From NCBI GenBank assembly GCA_019925795.1, contig CM034297.1, forward strand, positions 44,848,683 to 44,912,682: a stretch of 64,000 nt of DNA, written 5' to 3'. Made by a program: the position numbers and the translations under genes. The notes below the pieces were generated by a model. That model searched no databases, was not told the origin of the DNA, and saw only the letters and a program-made list of their open reading frames with translations. Position 1 is the stretch's first letter; the number at the start of each line of letters is the position of its first letter. Origin of the DNA: Dendrobium chrysotoxum. Lineage: Eukaryota > Streptophyta > Magnoliopsida > Asparagales > Orchidaceae. Positions 1-11,639 of the stretch are shown piece by piece.

Positions 1-2010
1 TCTTTCGGGATCCTTGAGAGCCTGAATCAAAGTCTCCCGAAGATTCTTAGACATCACCAAAGCGTCGTATATACTGAGCTGGGCAGGGATCTTCCTCAGA
101 TGGGATAAGATATTATAATCTATTCCTTTAACTGGAGTATGTTTCTTCTTGGGATCCTCAGAAATAATGTCTTCATTGACAACTATCTCTTTTCCCTTAT
201 CTTTATTGGATATTCCTCTCTTTGGCAGGGATGGAAGTATCTTGCCGCTTCTTAATTGTACCTGAGCGATCTCCTCTTGTTCAGACTCGCTTGACGGTGT
301 ATTTTCTTCTGAGTCGGCCATTGTCGCGTCTAGGGATTCATCTGTTGATTCCGAGTCACCTCCCAGATTTACATGTCCCATCTGCGACGCTATGTCAGGG
401 TCTGACCCATCTGTCTTTGGAAAATATAGATCCTCCTCTGAACTGTAGTCCATTGGTGACACCATCATACAGAATTTAGAGGGTACTTCTTCAGTACGTT
501 CTTCTCCTGTCAATGTATTTGGAGCCACCGAGATGACCCGACATATCTCCACTGGAAGAGAGTCTTTTTCTTCTTTTTCAACTTCCTCTATTTTAAGCTC
601 TGACATGAAATCAGCAAGTTTAATAGGGCGTCTCACAGTCTGATAATACTCATCCAAATTGTCAATGACCCTTTGAGTTGTAGTCTTCTTCTCCTTGGGT
701 TTCTTCAGTTTGGTCTTCCTCTTGGAGGGCTTCACCTTTCCAGATTTTGAAGTTCCAGCTTGGTTGAGAAACTGTTTAGAAGCAGATGCCTGTGCCACAG
801 GTAGTGCCTTCAGATTTAACATTGGTTCCATAGGAGATTTCCATTTTACACCCGGAACTCCTTCGAGTTGTTTTAGCATTTTCACAGTTTTCTTGGAGAC
901 CGTAGTCTCCCACTGCTCTTCTTGAGCTGGCTTCTTTTTATTTTTTCTTTCTTCAACCGGGGGTACAGAGGAAGTCGTAACTACACGAGTTGATTCTTTT
1001 CTGGGGTGAGTCAGCACATTGTCGGACAATGTGAGCTCTCCCCTTCGATATTTTCTTTCAAGCCAATCTTTGAAGACATAACAATCTTCAATTGGGTGAC
1101 TCATCACCCGATGATATGGACAGTAGTTTGGGTCGCCACTATGTTTTGACTCCTCGGGTCTCTTGCACTCTGGCTGTTCTAAACCCGCTTTCAATGCTTG
1201 TCGAAACAGCTTGGCAACACTTTCCTTTTTAAATGAATATTCTTTATTCATTTTATCTTTGAGGGAGGGGAAGGTTCGATCACCAGTTCCCGTTATTTGC
1301 CTCGGGCATTCTCCACCGCCCTGATAAGTTCGTGGTTTTTCATTCCCCCCAAGTATCAGCTTCGGCTGGGGGTTAGGGTTGTAGACTTGCTTAGGCTTTT
1401 CTTGATATTGCATCGGTTGCTTGCCTTTATCTAAATTATATGTCATCTGTTTCTCCTTATCAGCTCTAGAGAAAAATATGGAGTCAGCCTCACCTCTTCT
1501 AGCACCTGAGGCTTTAACCTTTTTGGGCTTATCAGAATAGTTCTCTGTTTTTGACAAGTTTAGTTTCTCGAACTTTGCCACTCTATCCAGCAAATCCTGA
1601 AATATGGTGATAGTAGCCATGCACAGGAATGGTTGCATTTTATCGTCAATGTTTCCCATTAACAACTGTACGGCATGCTCTTCTTTAAGCTGCTGCTCAC
1701 ATTTCATGCTCAAGTTACGCCAGCGAGTGATATATTTGGTCACTAATTCTTCCTTCTTTCTCTTATTCAGAGCAAGGTCAGCGATCGTTATTTTCTCGGT
1801 CGCACTAGCGAACCTCTTTACGAACATATTCTCTAACTCTGCAAATGTCTTTACAGAGTCATTTGGTAATTTGGCGTACCATTCGAAAGTAGCTGCTGTC
1901 AAACTGCTAACGAATTGTCGGAAGAGTAGAGCATCATTTCCTCCAGTGTTCCCGCAGGTGGCTTTGAACTGCGCCAGGTGCTGTCTTGGATTTTTATTGC
2001 CATAAAAGTA
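1..2010 (-). CDS. gag polyprotein, central and C-terminal part (partial, runs off the left edge)
   Basis: One minus-strand frame, with codons closing at positions 3, 6, 9 and so on, is free of stops from about 2010 to 1, some 670 codons. Its first 150 residues look like a Retrotrans_gag capsid domain, with aromatic-rich segments such as FEWYAKLP and a RWRNLSMKCEQQ helix (about 1690-1900). A CPYHRVMSHPIEDC knuckle follows near 1080-1130. Next come basic and acidic low-complexity stretches, and then a conserved linker (DYNILSHLRKIPAQ, about 50-110) that in TAT elements lies just before the aspartic protease. No protease triad is reached. A stop at 2011-2013 and a needed one-base shift near 2010 separate this frame from the upstream half, so the gene is not intact, although this part is unusually well preserved. 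Confidence 0.75.
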
Positions 2011-3944
2011 TTAAACTTTGGCACAAAATATCCTTTCGGGTATGGCACCTAATCATACTCTGTCGGGTACGGGCGACCTTTACCCACCAATTTCTCTACC
2101 TGATCAATAGCTATAATAGCCTTGATCTTCTCTGTAATGATCCCTTCAAGCTATCCAACAGTCACAGGCTCGGAGGTACTTGCAATATTCTGCGGAGTGG
2201 GTTGGCGAGTAATATTATAACTTCATTGCCACCTTCAGGAGCTCTACGTACTCCTGATACTTGTGGCGCTTGGAAGTTTGGAGATCAGGGGGAGGATTGG
2301 GCATAGAGCCAACTGCAACATTTCTTTGCATCATCTGCATCATCATTGTCATTTGAGTCATCATCTCTGTCATCTTTTCATTCAACTGAGAGATTTCTCT
2401 GTCTTTGGCTCTCATCTGCCGTCTCATTTGTCGTCGCATATTAGTGAGTGTGATGTTTTCGGGATCAGGGGATTCCCTTCTACTTCCTCAACTTCATCTT
2501 CCCCTTGGGAATGACCACCTCGTCAGTGGTGGACCCAGCTTCATGGCGGCGCTGATATACTTGTCTAGGCGGTGGTTGCCAGCGGTCATCATCATCTTCA
2601 CCTTCACCAAAGTAGGCCTCATCATCGACATTGATATGCCTCACCATGTAGACCACTTCCATGTCTAAGGTGTTGTTTACATCTTCTAAGTTTTCTTCAA
2701 TGTATTCTTCCATATTTTCTTCTCCCATATCTTCTTCCATTTTCTCTCTAGTACTCGGATCTCTGAGCGGCGGCGCCACTGGATTTCCGGTTCTTGATTC
2801 GGCAGGGAGATTTCTTCGATCCGCGGGCTACGGTCAAAATTAGATTCTTCATTGGGAGGGGTCAGAGCACGACGGGATCCCCTGGAGGATTCTCCAAGGT
2901 GTCTACTGTCGGGAGGAGCATCATCGTGGACCTTCTTTTGGACCCACTTCTGATGTTGTTTGTAACTGGGGGCGGATCTCCGAGAAGCAGCACCAGATGT
3001 CACACCCAAATCAGTTCCTTTTCTTCTATTGTCTTCTTCTATGCGAGGCTTTGGCCTCCAGATTTCCTTTCCTTTCCACCGGGACCTTTCAGTGGCGGAT
3101 CCCTGAACGCGCGGTTCTAGTGTCACACCCCGATGCTCACCGCGTGGGGCAGATCTTCTTTCTCTTCTCTCCACAGCAAGAGACAGACGTTCTCTTGGTG
3201 GAGTTCTTCTTATTTTGACCATCAGTGGCCGCTGGTACCTTCTTTTTTTAGTCCTCTCTCCTTCACGGTCTTCAGGACTCTGTAGACTCGAGCTGAGAGA
3301 GTTTCAGGCTCCTTCTTCTTTTGAGGAGGTGGGACTTTAGGTTGTCGGTCCCAGAATGACTTCTTCAGCTCCCTAGTTGAGCTGTTCCTCTTAACCCATT
3401 TCAGATTTACAAATCCGTTTCGAGTAGGGATGGTTGCTTCAGGTTCTTGGGCTGGCAGGTTGGAGGGATGGGTTGAGAATTGTTGCTAAGCCCGGAGCTC
3501 AGCATTCAGTTTCCTCCTCTGCCTCCTGGTCAGTTTTCCTCCAGATGAGGAAGCCTCAGAAGTGTTCTTCCTGGGTGGAGATAACCCAGTTGGCAAAGGT
3601 GTGGTGCTCGCCATCACCACGGAGATCCTTCCTCCGGCTACAACCCTTTGGTGGCCAGGATTTCTGGCTGCGACAGCCGTTCAAACACAGAGATCTTTCC
3701 ACGAGGGTTTTCAGCAGCAGCAAGTCGTTGTGCCGGCAGTGCACATGACGAGTGGTAGTTCCAGCAGAGTGTGGCCTCCTGGCAGTCCTTTCAGTATTCT
3801 TCCATTCGTAGGAATGGCGGTGGCCCTTTCAACAACAGCAGGGAAGTCAACGCTACCAAACTGGATGGTAGCTCTGGATCTTCCAGTGTTGATCAGAGTA
3901 TTTGCCAGTTGAATGCTGGCTCCACGTCCTAGTTGGACAGTCAT
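2011..3944 (-). pseudogene. gag N-terminal region, broken by stops and frameshifts
   Basis: The N-terminal half of the TAT gag survives in pieces. Going downstream on the minus strand these are: open segments at 3944-3711 and 3744-3556; a basic Arg/Glu-rich segment at 3222-2686; an acidic Glu/Asp-rich segment at 2779-2480; and a Met-rich coiled-coil segment at 2439-2215. Then the frame continues as the KGRPYP / GYFVPKF stretch that normally opens the capsid domain. In-frame TAG codons are at 2153-2151 and 2051-2049, with frame changes near 2780, 2220 and 2010. A VFERLSQPE motif near 3690, like the SVxDRL motif of plant gypsy gags, lies in a third frame. The true start codon cannot be fixed. 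Confidence 0.55.
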
Positions 3945-4277
3945 TGGTACATTCTATAGATCCATCTGCATAAATGAAAGGTAAGAGTAAGTAATCAGAG
4001 TCTGATACATCACCCGACACTTTAAAAAATACAGAGACTTGCACAGAATAGAAAATAAAAAATAGATAATATTAGTGAGCAAATTCAAATAATACAAATT
4101 TAAAATACTGCTAAATACGTTATCCTGATGAATTTGTTTGAATGCCCATTTTTATAATATTCAAAATTTTAATTTTTTAAACGCTCATTTTGAAAGATTC
4201 AAAATTTTGAATCTGGGTTGAAAATAGCTACTACTGTAGCACTGAGATGACTAGCCAAAGATGGAAAGAGAAACCAT
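3945..4277 (-). other. leader between primer site and gag
   Basis: This AT-rich stretch lies between the gag remnants and the primer site. It carries a short direct repeat built around CAAAATTTT and TTCAAAATTT (4140-4215). No open frame of note and no other signal were seen. By position it is the untranslated leader of the TAT element. Confidence 0.5.
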
Positions 4278-4295
4278 TCCCCAGCGGAGTCGCCA
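4278..4295 (-). other. Primer binding site, tRNA-Arg-like
   Basis: The minus strand reads TGGCGACTCCGCTGGGGA, six bases inside the LTR end. A tRNA ending in TCCCCAGCGGAGTCGCCA would pair over 18 bases. Primer sites of the TGGCGACTCCxCTGGGGA type, assigned to tRNA-Arg, are known from TAT/Ogre elements. This fixes the direction of the element and the inner border of its LTR. Confidence 0.75.
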
Positions 4296-4927
4296 TAAAT
4301 CTGTGGGCTCTGAAAAATCGGCCCCGGCCTCCGCTCGCTTTTGCTTTTTTTTAGGGGAGTTTTAACGAAATTAGGTTCTGACGTAAATTTTGGAAGGCAG
4401 ATGGGTTTGTAGATTAGACACTACCCAGTGATTTCGCCCTCATTTTACGAGGACTTTATGATCTGAGTTCTTGTTTCCTATAGGCGCAAGACCCTATAGT
4501 TAATTACCCCTCCTGGTCACAAGAGAGAACATTCGATTAAGGCTAGTCGTCTATCAGATACGTTATATACGTGCATCTGGCATATAGTAGCAGCAATGGG
4601 TATAGGGTTTTGGGAATTTGAAGATTTTAATATTTAAAACAGAAATTTTCACCACCTTGCACTCAAAGCGAATGGTGGGGGAATGGATGATAGACCCGAT
4701 CAAGAGGTAGTCGACCCAACCTGACAGAAGGATCCTTGTCGACAGTCATGGGTTGCTTCGTCCAAGGGTACCTTGTAGACCTGGGGTGGGTATTTGTCTA
4801 AGGGGACAAATTTGAATCCACCTTAGCTAACAAAGGGCTTTGTGCCCTATCGATCATATCCTATTGATTCATATCTCAAGGATTTGATGCCATTGGGGAG
4901 TATACGGGCTCTGGCCATAACCATAAT

Positions 4928-5045
4928 ATAATGGTGCCATTTGGCGGCGACCACCTGGTTCAGAGGGCCCCGAGTCATAACCGTTTATCCTGCAATGCCA
5001 TTTGGCGGCGAAACTGCCGGTTAGAGGACTCGTACCACATCCTTG
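4928..5045 (-). repeat. Two-copy tandem unit in the TAT LTR
   Basis: The word CCATTTGGCGGCGA occurs near 4936 and again near 4995 (about 60 bp apart). Each copy is followed by a related stretch containing GGTT and AGAGG. The solo LTR holds the same two units near 15920-16010. This marks the inner part of the LTR. Confidence 0.6.
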
Positions 5046-7619
5046 CTGGCAGGAAATTGTTTGAGAATGAATCCTAGTGATATTTTCGACTAGGCGTTAG
5101 CTCTATATGAGCTGAAGTATTCTTCAATTTATCCACCTCGGCAAACTGTTGTGGAGAGTGGATGGATTTGCTTTAAGCGGTTTGTTAGCTGGATTTCAAT
5201 TTTTAAATATCTGGAATTAGAAAGATTTTTTGGATTTTGGGATTTTTCAGAAGATTAGATTTTGTAGGGAATTTAGGATTTTGGGAGTTTTATGGAGTTT
5301 TGGATTTTATGAAATTTGAGATTTTTGGGAGGTATTTAAAAGTATTTGTGAATGGACTCCTCCGGTTGAGTTTTTCATTCAACACGGCCATCATCGGGGT
5401 GTTTGGGGGAATTTCATAAATATTTATTGAACCTTGTCAACTCCTATTTACTTGCTTTAGGAGGATCGGGTTCAAATTTATTGACCCGCGCAGCATCCCT
5501 AGACGTCACGTGTGTACCAATAACACGCTCGCCGGGGCCCATGCGAGTGTACAGTTATATATGCATTTCAGTGTACATATATGCATACAAATTAAAGTGC
5601 ACACATGCGGGGGTATTCTTGGGATATTTGTACTCGCCTTCTGTCCGCTTGCATGAATGTTGCGGATCCGGTGGCGAGGCGTCGTACGATCTCTACAACT
5701 ATTGCTGGTAGGCAGGTAGATGTTTTCATTCATAGATTAGAATTGACTTCAGGATACTGCATTTACTGAAGTCTTTCTGCATCTACCCACGAGTGACATG
5801 TTTTACATACATCTGTACTCGTAGAGAGATTGTATGTATTGCAGATCTTCATCCTTGATAGTATGCAGATCAGTATGCTTATTTGTATCTTAATATTGAC
5901 TTTTGACTGAGTTATATCCATCACCAATTTCTCCATGCATACTAGCTAGAGATTTGCTATGGTCATAACACGTCAATCATTAGGACTGGTAAGAGACTGT
6001 AGTCTTTCATTAGCTTGACATTGCATTATTATAAGTGGTAGAGAAGTTGCTACCTTTATTGTGCATGTCTTTTAGTGCTTGTGGATGTCATAACTATTTT
6101 GTTCCTAAGTATGGCATCAAGGAAGAAATTTTGGAATACCAGGAAGTTTAGTTTGAATTTGCTCAAACATCTTCTTCATTCTTACAGGAAGTGTTCTTCG
6201 CACATTGAGTTATCTTCATACCTCCCCATACTCGCAGCATCTCAATCACCGTTGCTGTAGGCATATTCATCCCGCGTACTGACATATGATTGTCAAAGGA
6301 TCAGTGTAGTCACCTAATTTTTGGATGATTGTTAACTGCCAAGTGGTTTTAACCTCTATTGCACATCATTCATTGTCATCGGTAGATGGACTACTCCATG
6401 CAGTATATCTTTTAAGATCATTTACAGATGTGTGTATTTGTGTCCATAGGAGATTCGTTGTATCCACGGTATATCCATTGTTGTTGTCCACAAATGTGTA
6501 ATATCATCCATCTTTACTTATAGAGAATGATTGTGTTCACCATAGTTTCCTGGACGTACTTGTAGAAAGGTCATTACACTGGCATCATACCACCTTCCTC
6601 ACTCGTAGGTGGTCGTTGATTGTGCTTGCTTGCAAGGGACTGGTCTTTCACTATCAACTGACAATACTATCATCTTAATCTACAGGAGAACTACTGATTT
6701 CAATAATGTATATAGGAGTGCATTCTGCAACTATTTGTTGTTCTTGCCATTTGAGTTCTCTTTCAAGTTCTATTCTTTGTATAGATTTGGGCCCAAATCT
6801 AGTTCTTGCTTGAGTTCGAACCCGGTATATGTTTCATATATTCGTCCAAATCTTCTATGACCTTTGAAGGTTCAATCCCTTGTTCGATTTGTTCATGTTT
6901 GGTTGAAGTTCCTTGTTCTTTAGTTCTTTTTAGATCCATGTCAAGTTTTGTTTGCTTGAAGGTCTTTCACCATGAGTTCTCAACATATGTTTGAATGTGA
7001 ATGATTATGATCACTTCATATTCTTCTGTATATGGCCATTGGTAAGTCACTAAGTTCATTGAGAGCTTGCATTGTTCTTCGTAGATGAATCAACAATTCT
7101 TGTCTCTTTTGTAGTTTTATCTAGCTTTAAATTGAGTCAAACCCTTTTTGCATTTGCTTGAATATGAGTCCAAATTCAAGTTCAACTTGTTATCCAAAAT
7201 CAAGCCCCTGTTCAATTTATTTGAGTTTAAATCAAGTCCCCTGTATTTGTTATGGCTGAAGTCCAAATCGAAGTCCTCTTGTAGAAGTTCAAAGTTTTCT
7301 TATAGTTCAAATGTTCTTATTTAATTCCAATTCAAGTTATAGTTCATTTGAGTTTTGTTCAGATTCGAGTTCACAAGTCCAAGTCCCATTTTTGTTCAAG
7401 TCCTCAAAATCTTCAATTGAAATTTCGGCAGCCTCCCGGCGTCTCCCCCATTTAGGGGAAAAACCAAGAGGCTGCCTTCCCCTCACGCCACGTGGGCGCT
7501 TCAGGTAGGTGTCCGTAGACACCGCGGCAGCAAAATTTTCTTCAATCCCCGCCCGCTACATGAGCGTTTAGGGGTCTTGGGCACCTGTTGCAAAGAAACA
7601 CAGAAGTTTCCCCACATGT

Positions 7620-7870
7620 GGGTACTTAATTTTGTTCCCCTTCACGCTACATGAGCGGTCCGGGGATTACGCATCTCGTCGCGGGCGTCGCACCAGTTTC
7701 CCGCCCTACTACGCTACGTGAGTGCGTAGGGGTTTGCCGGTTCGTCGCAAGCGTCGAGGGCGGGGTTTAAGGCGATTGCCCGCCTCGTCGTAGGCGTCGC
7801 GCTAGCTTCCCTCCCCACTACGCTACGTGAGCGCATGGGGGGTTTGCCAGCTCGCCGCCAACGACGAGAA
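7620..7870 (-). repeat. GC-rich tandem-like units in the TAT LTR
   Basis: CTACGCTACGTGAG with following GTAGGGGTTTGCC-like text recurs about every 100 bp, together with CGTCGCxxGCGTCG words. The corresponding stretch of the solo LTR (12590-12980) carries five copies of a CATGCACGCTTTTCTTAGCG unit. The block is GC-rich against AT-rich surroundings. Confidence 0.5.
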
Positions 7871-7975
7871 CGGGAATCTAAGTTTAGGGAGTATACCTTT
7901 GCAAGTGGGCCGGTGGTGGAGGTGTTGGCCCACGGATCAAGGCAAGAGGGGCAAGGAAGGAGCACTTCTCTTTTC

Positions 7976-8312
7976 TTTTGTAATTAATTATAATTAAATA
8001 ATTAATTATAAGTAATTATGCTTAATAATAATTAATTAGAATTAAGAATTAATTATAATTATATTTAATTGATTATAATTAATGTATAATTAATTAGTAA
8101 TTTATTATAATTAAAAATTAATCATAATTAAAATTAATCAATTATGATTAATTTATTAATAATAATTAATTAATTCTAATTAAAACATAATTAATTATAA
8201 CAAAATTAAATTAATTATAACTAATTCACAATTAATAATAATTAATCAAAATTGAAAAATAATTGATTATAACTAAACTTAAATAATTATAATTAATTAA
8301 ATTAGGATTTAT
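7976..8312 (-). repeat. AT-only low-complexity block in the TAT LTR
   Basis: About 335 bp consist almost wholly of TTAATTA/AATTATA words. A shorter equivalent lies at 12195-12475 in the solo LTR. No genes are present. Confidence 0.7.
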
Positions 8313-8444
8313 GCGAGGATTTGAGCAGAATTTATATTAGATCCTCTGTTTCCCCCTTTTTGGAATTCGGCAGGCTTACAGGATTTGGCCGAAGTAACGC
8401 ATGTAAAGAGGGAAAATTACCTTCCAACAAGCAAGCTCCCAATG

Positions 8445-8670
8445 TTGTTTTCGATCAAAATGTCGTAACTTCCAGTCCGACAGCAAGGGAAAGCCGTCAA
8501 AGGGGCGAAGTCGAACAGCAACACAGGAGCCGAAGAAGCGTCTGGAAGGGAGAAAGTTACTTCGCAGCGAGCGACTCCCGTCTTGCTTGCGATCAAGATG
8601 TCGTAACCTCCAATCGACGGGAGGGGGAAGTCGTCGAAGTTGCGAAGTCGAGCAGCCACGAAGGAGGTAA
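8445..8670 (-). repeat. 140-bp tandem repeat in the TAT LTR
   Basis: CGATCAAAATGTCGTAAC (8451) recurs as CGATCAAGATGTCGTAAC (8591). Each is followed by related text ending in CGAAGTCGA(A/G)CAGC. Two units are present here; the solo LTR has about four (11650-12130). Confidence 0.65.
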
Positions 8671-8683
8671 GGGGGATTCAGGC

Positions 8684-8684
<1 letters not shown>

Positions 8685-8760
<76 letters not shown>
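8685..8760. repeat. (TC)38 microsatellite
   Basis: Seventy-six bases of perfect TC dinucleotide lie inside the TAT LTR. The matching place in the solo LTR has only a short CTC-rich run, so the expansion is specific to this copy. Ser-Leu and Glu-Arg repeat peptides read from it are artefacts. Confidence 0.95.
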
Positions 8761-8762
<2 letters not shown>

Positions 8763-9143
8763 CTTGCAAGCAGGGTAGGGGTCGATTGGGCTCGACAGGG
8801 CAGTGGAGATCGCAGGTGGGGCTAAGGGTGTCGGGATGGAGATCGGGAGCAGCGGCTGGTCTCGGGTCAGTAGCAGCGATGGGAGCTCTTTGTGGAGTCG
8901 GGGTTGGAATCGCGAAGGTCTTGCGAACTGGAGAGGAGGGAGAGGAAGCAATGCCCGAAGGCTTCATTTGGTTCGGTATTTAACGATGAGAAAAGCGTCT
9001 AGTTGGCACGAGATTTGGGCAGCTTTTTCGGGAAGGGACGCGAGTCCAGTGGCGTCGGCGCTGAACAGTATCAGGTACGCGGGATTTCTGAGATTTTTAG
9101 CGAATTTTGAGCTGGGTTTTGGTTCTATGTCCAGCGGTCAACA

Positions 9144-10489
9144 GTCATACTAGATACTAGATCAGATTCAATGGAGGATGGATTTCTATTAGACATTTAT
9201 GAGAAACTTATGAAGCAGTTGTCACAAAAAAGTAAAATGAATAAGTTTTTAATAGGACATTACTAGCAAGAGCTATAACCTCAATTTGAGTGCTATATTT
9301 CATATTGTCCTACACAAACTCAACTCCAATCCTACTGCATATTTTGCTCAACAAAAAATAAAAATAAAACTTAAGTTGAGCACTTATAGTCCTATATGTT
9401 TTAGGAGCTATTTTGTTGGAATATTTTAAGGCGTACAGTAGAGTAAATGCATGGGTTTTGAAAAGTTTGATGTTTAGTTAGATAAAAAGCAAATCCAAAG
9501 TAAAGTAAATGAAGTGTATTCCATTCTAGCTCATTTTTGAGATAAACTGTTCTCGCCCAAATTTGAGTGAGAACAGTTTACACCACTCCAAAGCATGCTT
9601 GACCACTGCCGAAGGCCACCGTCTACACCGCCAACTCATTGCCAGTCGCCACCGCCACCGTCTGCCAACATTGCCTTCCACTGCCTGCTGCCTGTCAGCA
9701 CTGTCGTCCACCACCGTTGTCGCCTCCCATCGCTAGTCGCTCACCTTCGCTGCCCACCACCCACTTCCGCCGACCACAACCACCTCCGCTCTCCACTACC
9801 TCTGTCGACGCCGACTGTAGGCCATCGTCGGCCACCGCCGCCTTCGCCAACCACCACCGGTCGTCGATCCAACCCCTGCCCTCCAATGCCAACTGACGAC
9901 CACGCTGGGCTTAACCATTTTACACTTTATATTGCATTCACTTTACTTCAAACAAAATAAATAAATAAATAAAGTTACGCATTCCTTTACACTCATTTAA
10001 ACAATTCCAAAGCAGTCCATTTACACTGCATTCATTTCACACTACATTTCTTTTGCACTGTATTCCTTTTTCAGACAACCAAACAACCCCTTAGTACAAA
10101 GTACTATTCTGACGGTTACTGAAGTACTGAGAGATTGTTATGTTTGTGCCTAATTAATGCTTATATTACATAGTAAATTTCTTTTTGAACATTCTTGTGT
10201 AAACTTCTCTCATTTATATTAATAATAAACTAAATAAAATTTCATACTAAATAATTCATCATAACTACATTTACAAACAAGTAGATGGAATGAAAAAAAC
10301 CCTCCTATAATTGATGGTATCACATCAGATCTAGGTGTGTATTGCTATGGCGGTCGAACTGATCTTTCTCATAGTGCAAGCTGCCCCTAAATATTGATAT
10401 GTGCATGCTCCCCGTCTGTTTGAGCAAATAAATGTGTTCTAATAAGAATATATGTCGGTGTCATGCAAATTTATGTTTATAGTAACAAA
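9144..10489. other. Spacer outside the TAT LTR, no gene
   Basis: The spacer starts with the presumed target duplication GTCAT (9144-9148). It is AT-rich except for a C-rich stretch at 9595-9900 made of CCACCG/CCGCC words, which gives spurious proline-rich frames. A hairpin-bearing segment at 9430-10095 is listed separately. Probably 3' flank of the Mutator/PMD remnant that begins at 10490. Confidence 0.5.
9430..10095. mobile_element. Possible degraded non-autonomous DNA transposon with a strong hairpin
   Basis: AAACTGTTCTC (from 9546) and GAGAACAGTTT form a perfect 11-bp inverted repeat around CTCAAATTTGGGCG-like text. More loosely, GTTTAGTTAGATAAAAAGC (about 9474) mirrors the right-hand end, whose complement reads GGTTGTTTGGTTGTCTG and AAAAAGG (about 10064-10092). 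AACCAAACAACCCC ends are frequent in plant MITEs. No target duplication was found, so this may be coincidence. Confidence 0.3.
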
Positions 10490-10737
10490 CTAATATCGAT
10501 CATTATAACTAGAGGGCCATTCACCCATGTAAGAAGGCTCTGCATTTATAACTGACGTAGAAGTAGAGGGCATCACATCCTCTAGTATATCATGGTAACC
10601 AGTATCACTAATATGCACCTGCCTTCTCATCGATCTAGTTAGCTCCTCAAATCGGTTCACCACCAACTGCAGCTCACTACCCCACTGTTGCCTGAAGTAA
10701 GGCTGGAAAATCTTGTCAAAATCTAGAAAGAAGTTAT
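10490..10737 (-). pseudogene. Plant-mobile-domain (MAIN-like) gene, C-terminal exon remnant
   Basis: An open minus-strand frame of about 80 codons ends at a TAG (10492-10490). It includes FQPYFRQQWGSELQLV, FEELTRSMRRQ and a Ser/Thr-rich tail closing in SSYNDRY. The composition and codon pattern are protein-like, and it lies downstream of the PMD piece at 16870-17390 once the solo LTR is removed. I take it as the C-terminal tail of the same gene, but the tail itself carries no motif I can name with certainty. Confidence 0.4.
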
Positions 10738-11393
10738 GTACAACTATTAAAAAAATAGAAAAAATACTAGCAAAGAAATAGATCTTGAAATTATAACGTA
10801 TCTCTCACAAGGCACTTTTAGGATATTATTTTTTGTGGGCTTAATGGATGCTCTCAATAAATAAAGTGTGACTAATGATTTATATCACCTCAAGTAGAGA
10901 TTCAGAGCATGGTCCTGATCAGCTCCACTATGAATGATACTGACTAGAGAAGCTCAACTATCTTCTCACAAAGCTTTGTGTAGCTAATAGAAAACCACCC
11001 GATCAACATCATCCTTCCCTCGTCCATCCATCCTAACAAAGCTAGATTCAATGGGTTTTATATCAATATGAGGTAAACAACCAAAAGGTCATAGTACCCT
11101 ATCTAGTAGGTGTCATTTCACGCTCTTCCAACTTATTAAAAGCACATAAACTAACCAATTCTCCTAACCAGCTAGATATATTTCTATAAACGTTGCTCTA
11201 ATCTAGTCACTATACAGCTCCCATATTACTTACAAGAAAGCCTGGTGTACCTTTACTCTTGCTAAAAGAAATTACTACATTAACTTTAATGCATTAGGAA
11301 ATAAGTTTTACAAGCAATGTTTACTTTGCTCTGGAACAGACCATCCAACTCATCTCAATAGATTACAACATTTGCTACAGGCATCTGATGGAC
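10738..11393 (-). pseudogene. Decayed middle part of the PMD gene
   Basis: Minus-strand frames contain short protein-like runs (for example DQDHALNLYLR near 10890) broken by stops and frame changes. The piece ends exactly at the solo LTR insertion and includes the left TGGAC duplication (11389-11393). It is continuous with 16716 on the other side. Confidence 0.3.
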
Positions 11394-11639
11394 TGTTGAC
11401 CTCTGGATTATAGACAAAAGAAACAAAAAAATGCAAAAAAAAAAATACCTCTGCCACGACCCGCCAAAGCTACAGTAAACGGCGCCGCTGTCAGCACCTA
11501 CTCCCACGTGCGGACATCTCCTCGATCGTGCTCCCATTCGAGTCGTTAAATATGACACGAAAGGAGCTCCTTCGCCTCAGCCTTGCCACAGAACATCCCG
11601 CAAGCTCTTGTTCCCCCCGTAACTCTCACCCGCTCTCTT

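Larger units (their letters stand above)
1..9143 (-). mobile_element. TAT-type Ty3/gypsy retrotransposon, 5' part, cut by window edge
   Basis: Read on the minus strand, this is the left-truncated 5' part of a large Ty3/gypsy element: LTR (9143 to 4302), a 6-base spacer, a primer site resembling tRNA-Arg (4295 to 4278), a leader, and gag running leftward to position 1. The knuckle with spacing CX2HX4HX4C (CPYHRVMSHPIEDC), the linker ending in YNILSHLRKIPAQLSIYDAL, and the very long LTR all fit the plant TAT/Ogre group. Protease, reverse transcriptase and integrase would lie beyond the left edge. The five bases outside the LTR (GTCAT, 9144-9148) would be its target duplication, but the partner is not in view. 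The family call is by remembered motif; the LTR-primer-gag layout is seen directly. Confidence 0.8.
4302..9143 (-). repeat. 5' LTR of the TAT element (4.84 kb)
   Basis: Both ends were fixed by comparison with the inverted solo copy at 11394-16710. On the minus strand the LTR opens TGTTGACCGCTGGA (9143 downward) and closes GAGCCCACA (4310-4302), with TG...CA ends. Inside, from the outer end: a (TC)38 tract, a 140-bp tandem repeat, an AT-only block, GC-rich short repeats, a long stretch of degenerate TTCAAGTTC words, and near 4930-5040 two copies of a CCATTTGGCGGCGA unit. The length is far above most plant LTRs but suits TAT/Ogre elements. It has no coding capacity. Confidence 0.85.

Noticed and set aside
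8321..8983. Long overlapping frames on both strands with Ser-Leu or Arg-Glu repeats
   Set aside because: They are produced by the (TC)38 microsatellite and tandem repeats inside an LTR; no domain and no conservation in the solo LTR.
9595..9960. Proline/histidine-rich 121-residue frame
   Set aside because: Comes from CCACCG/CCGCC low-complexity DNA; several frames are open at once, as expected from composition.
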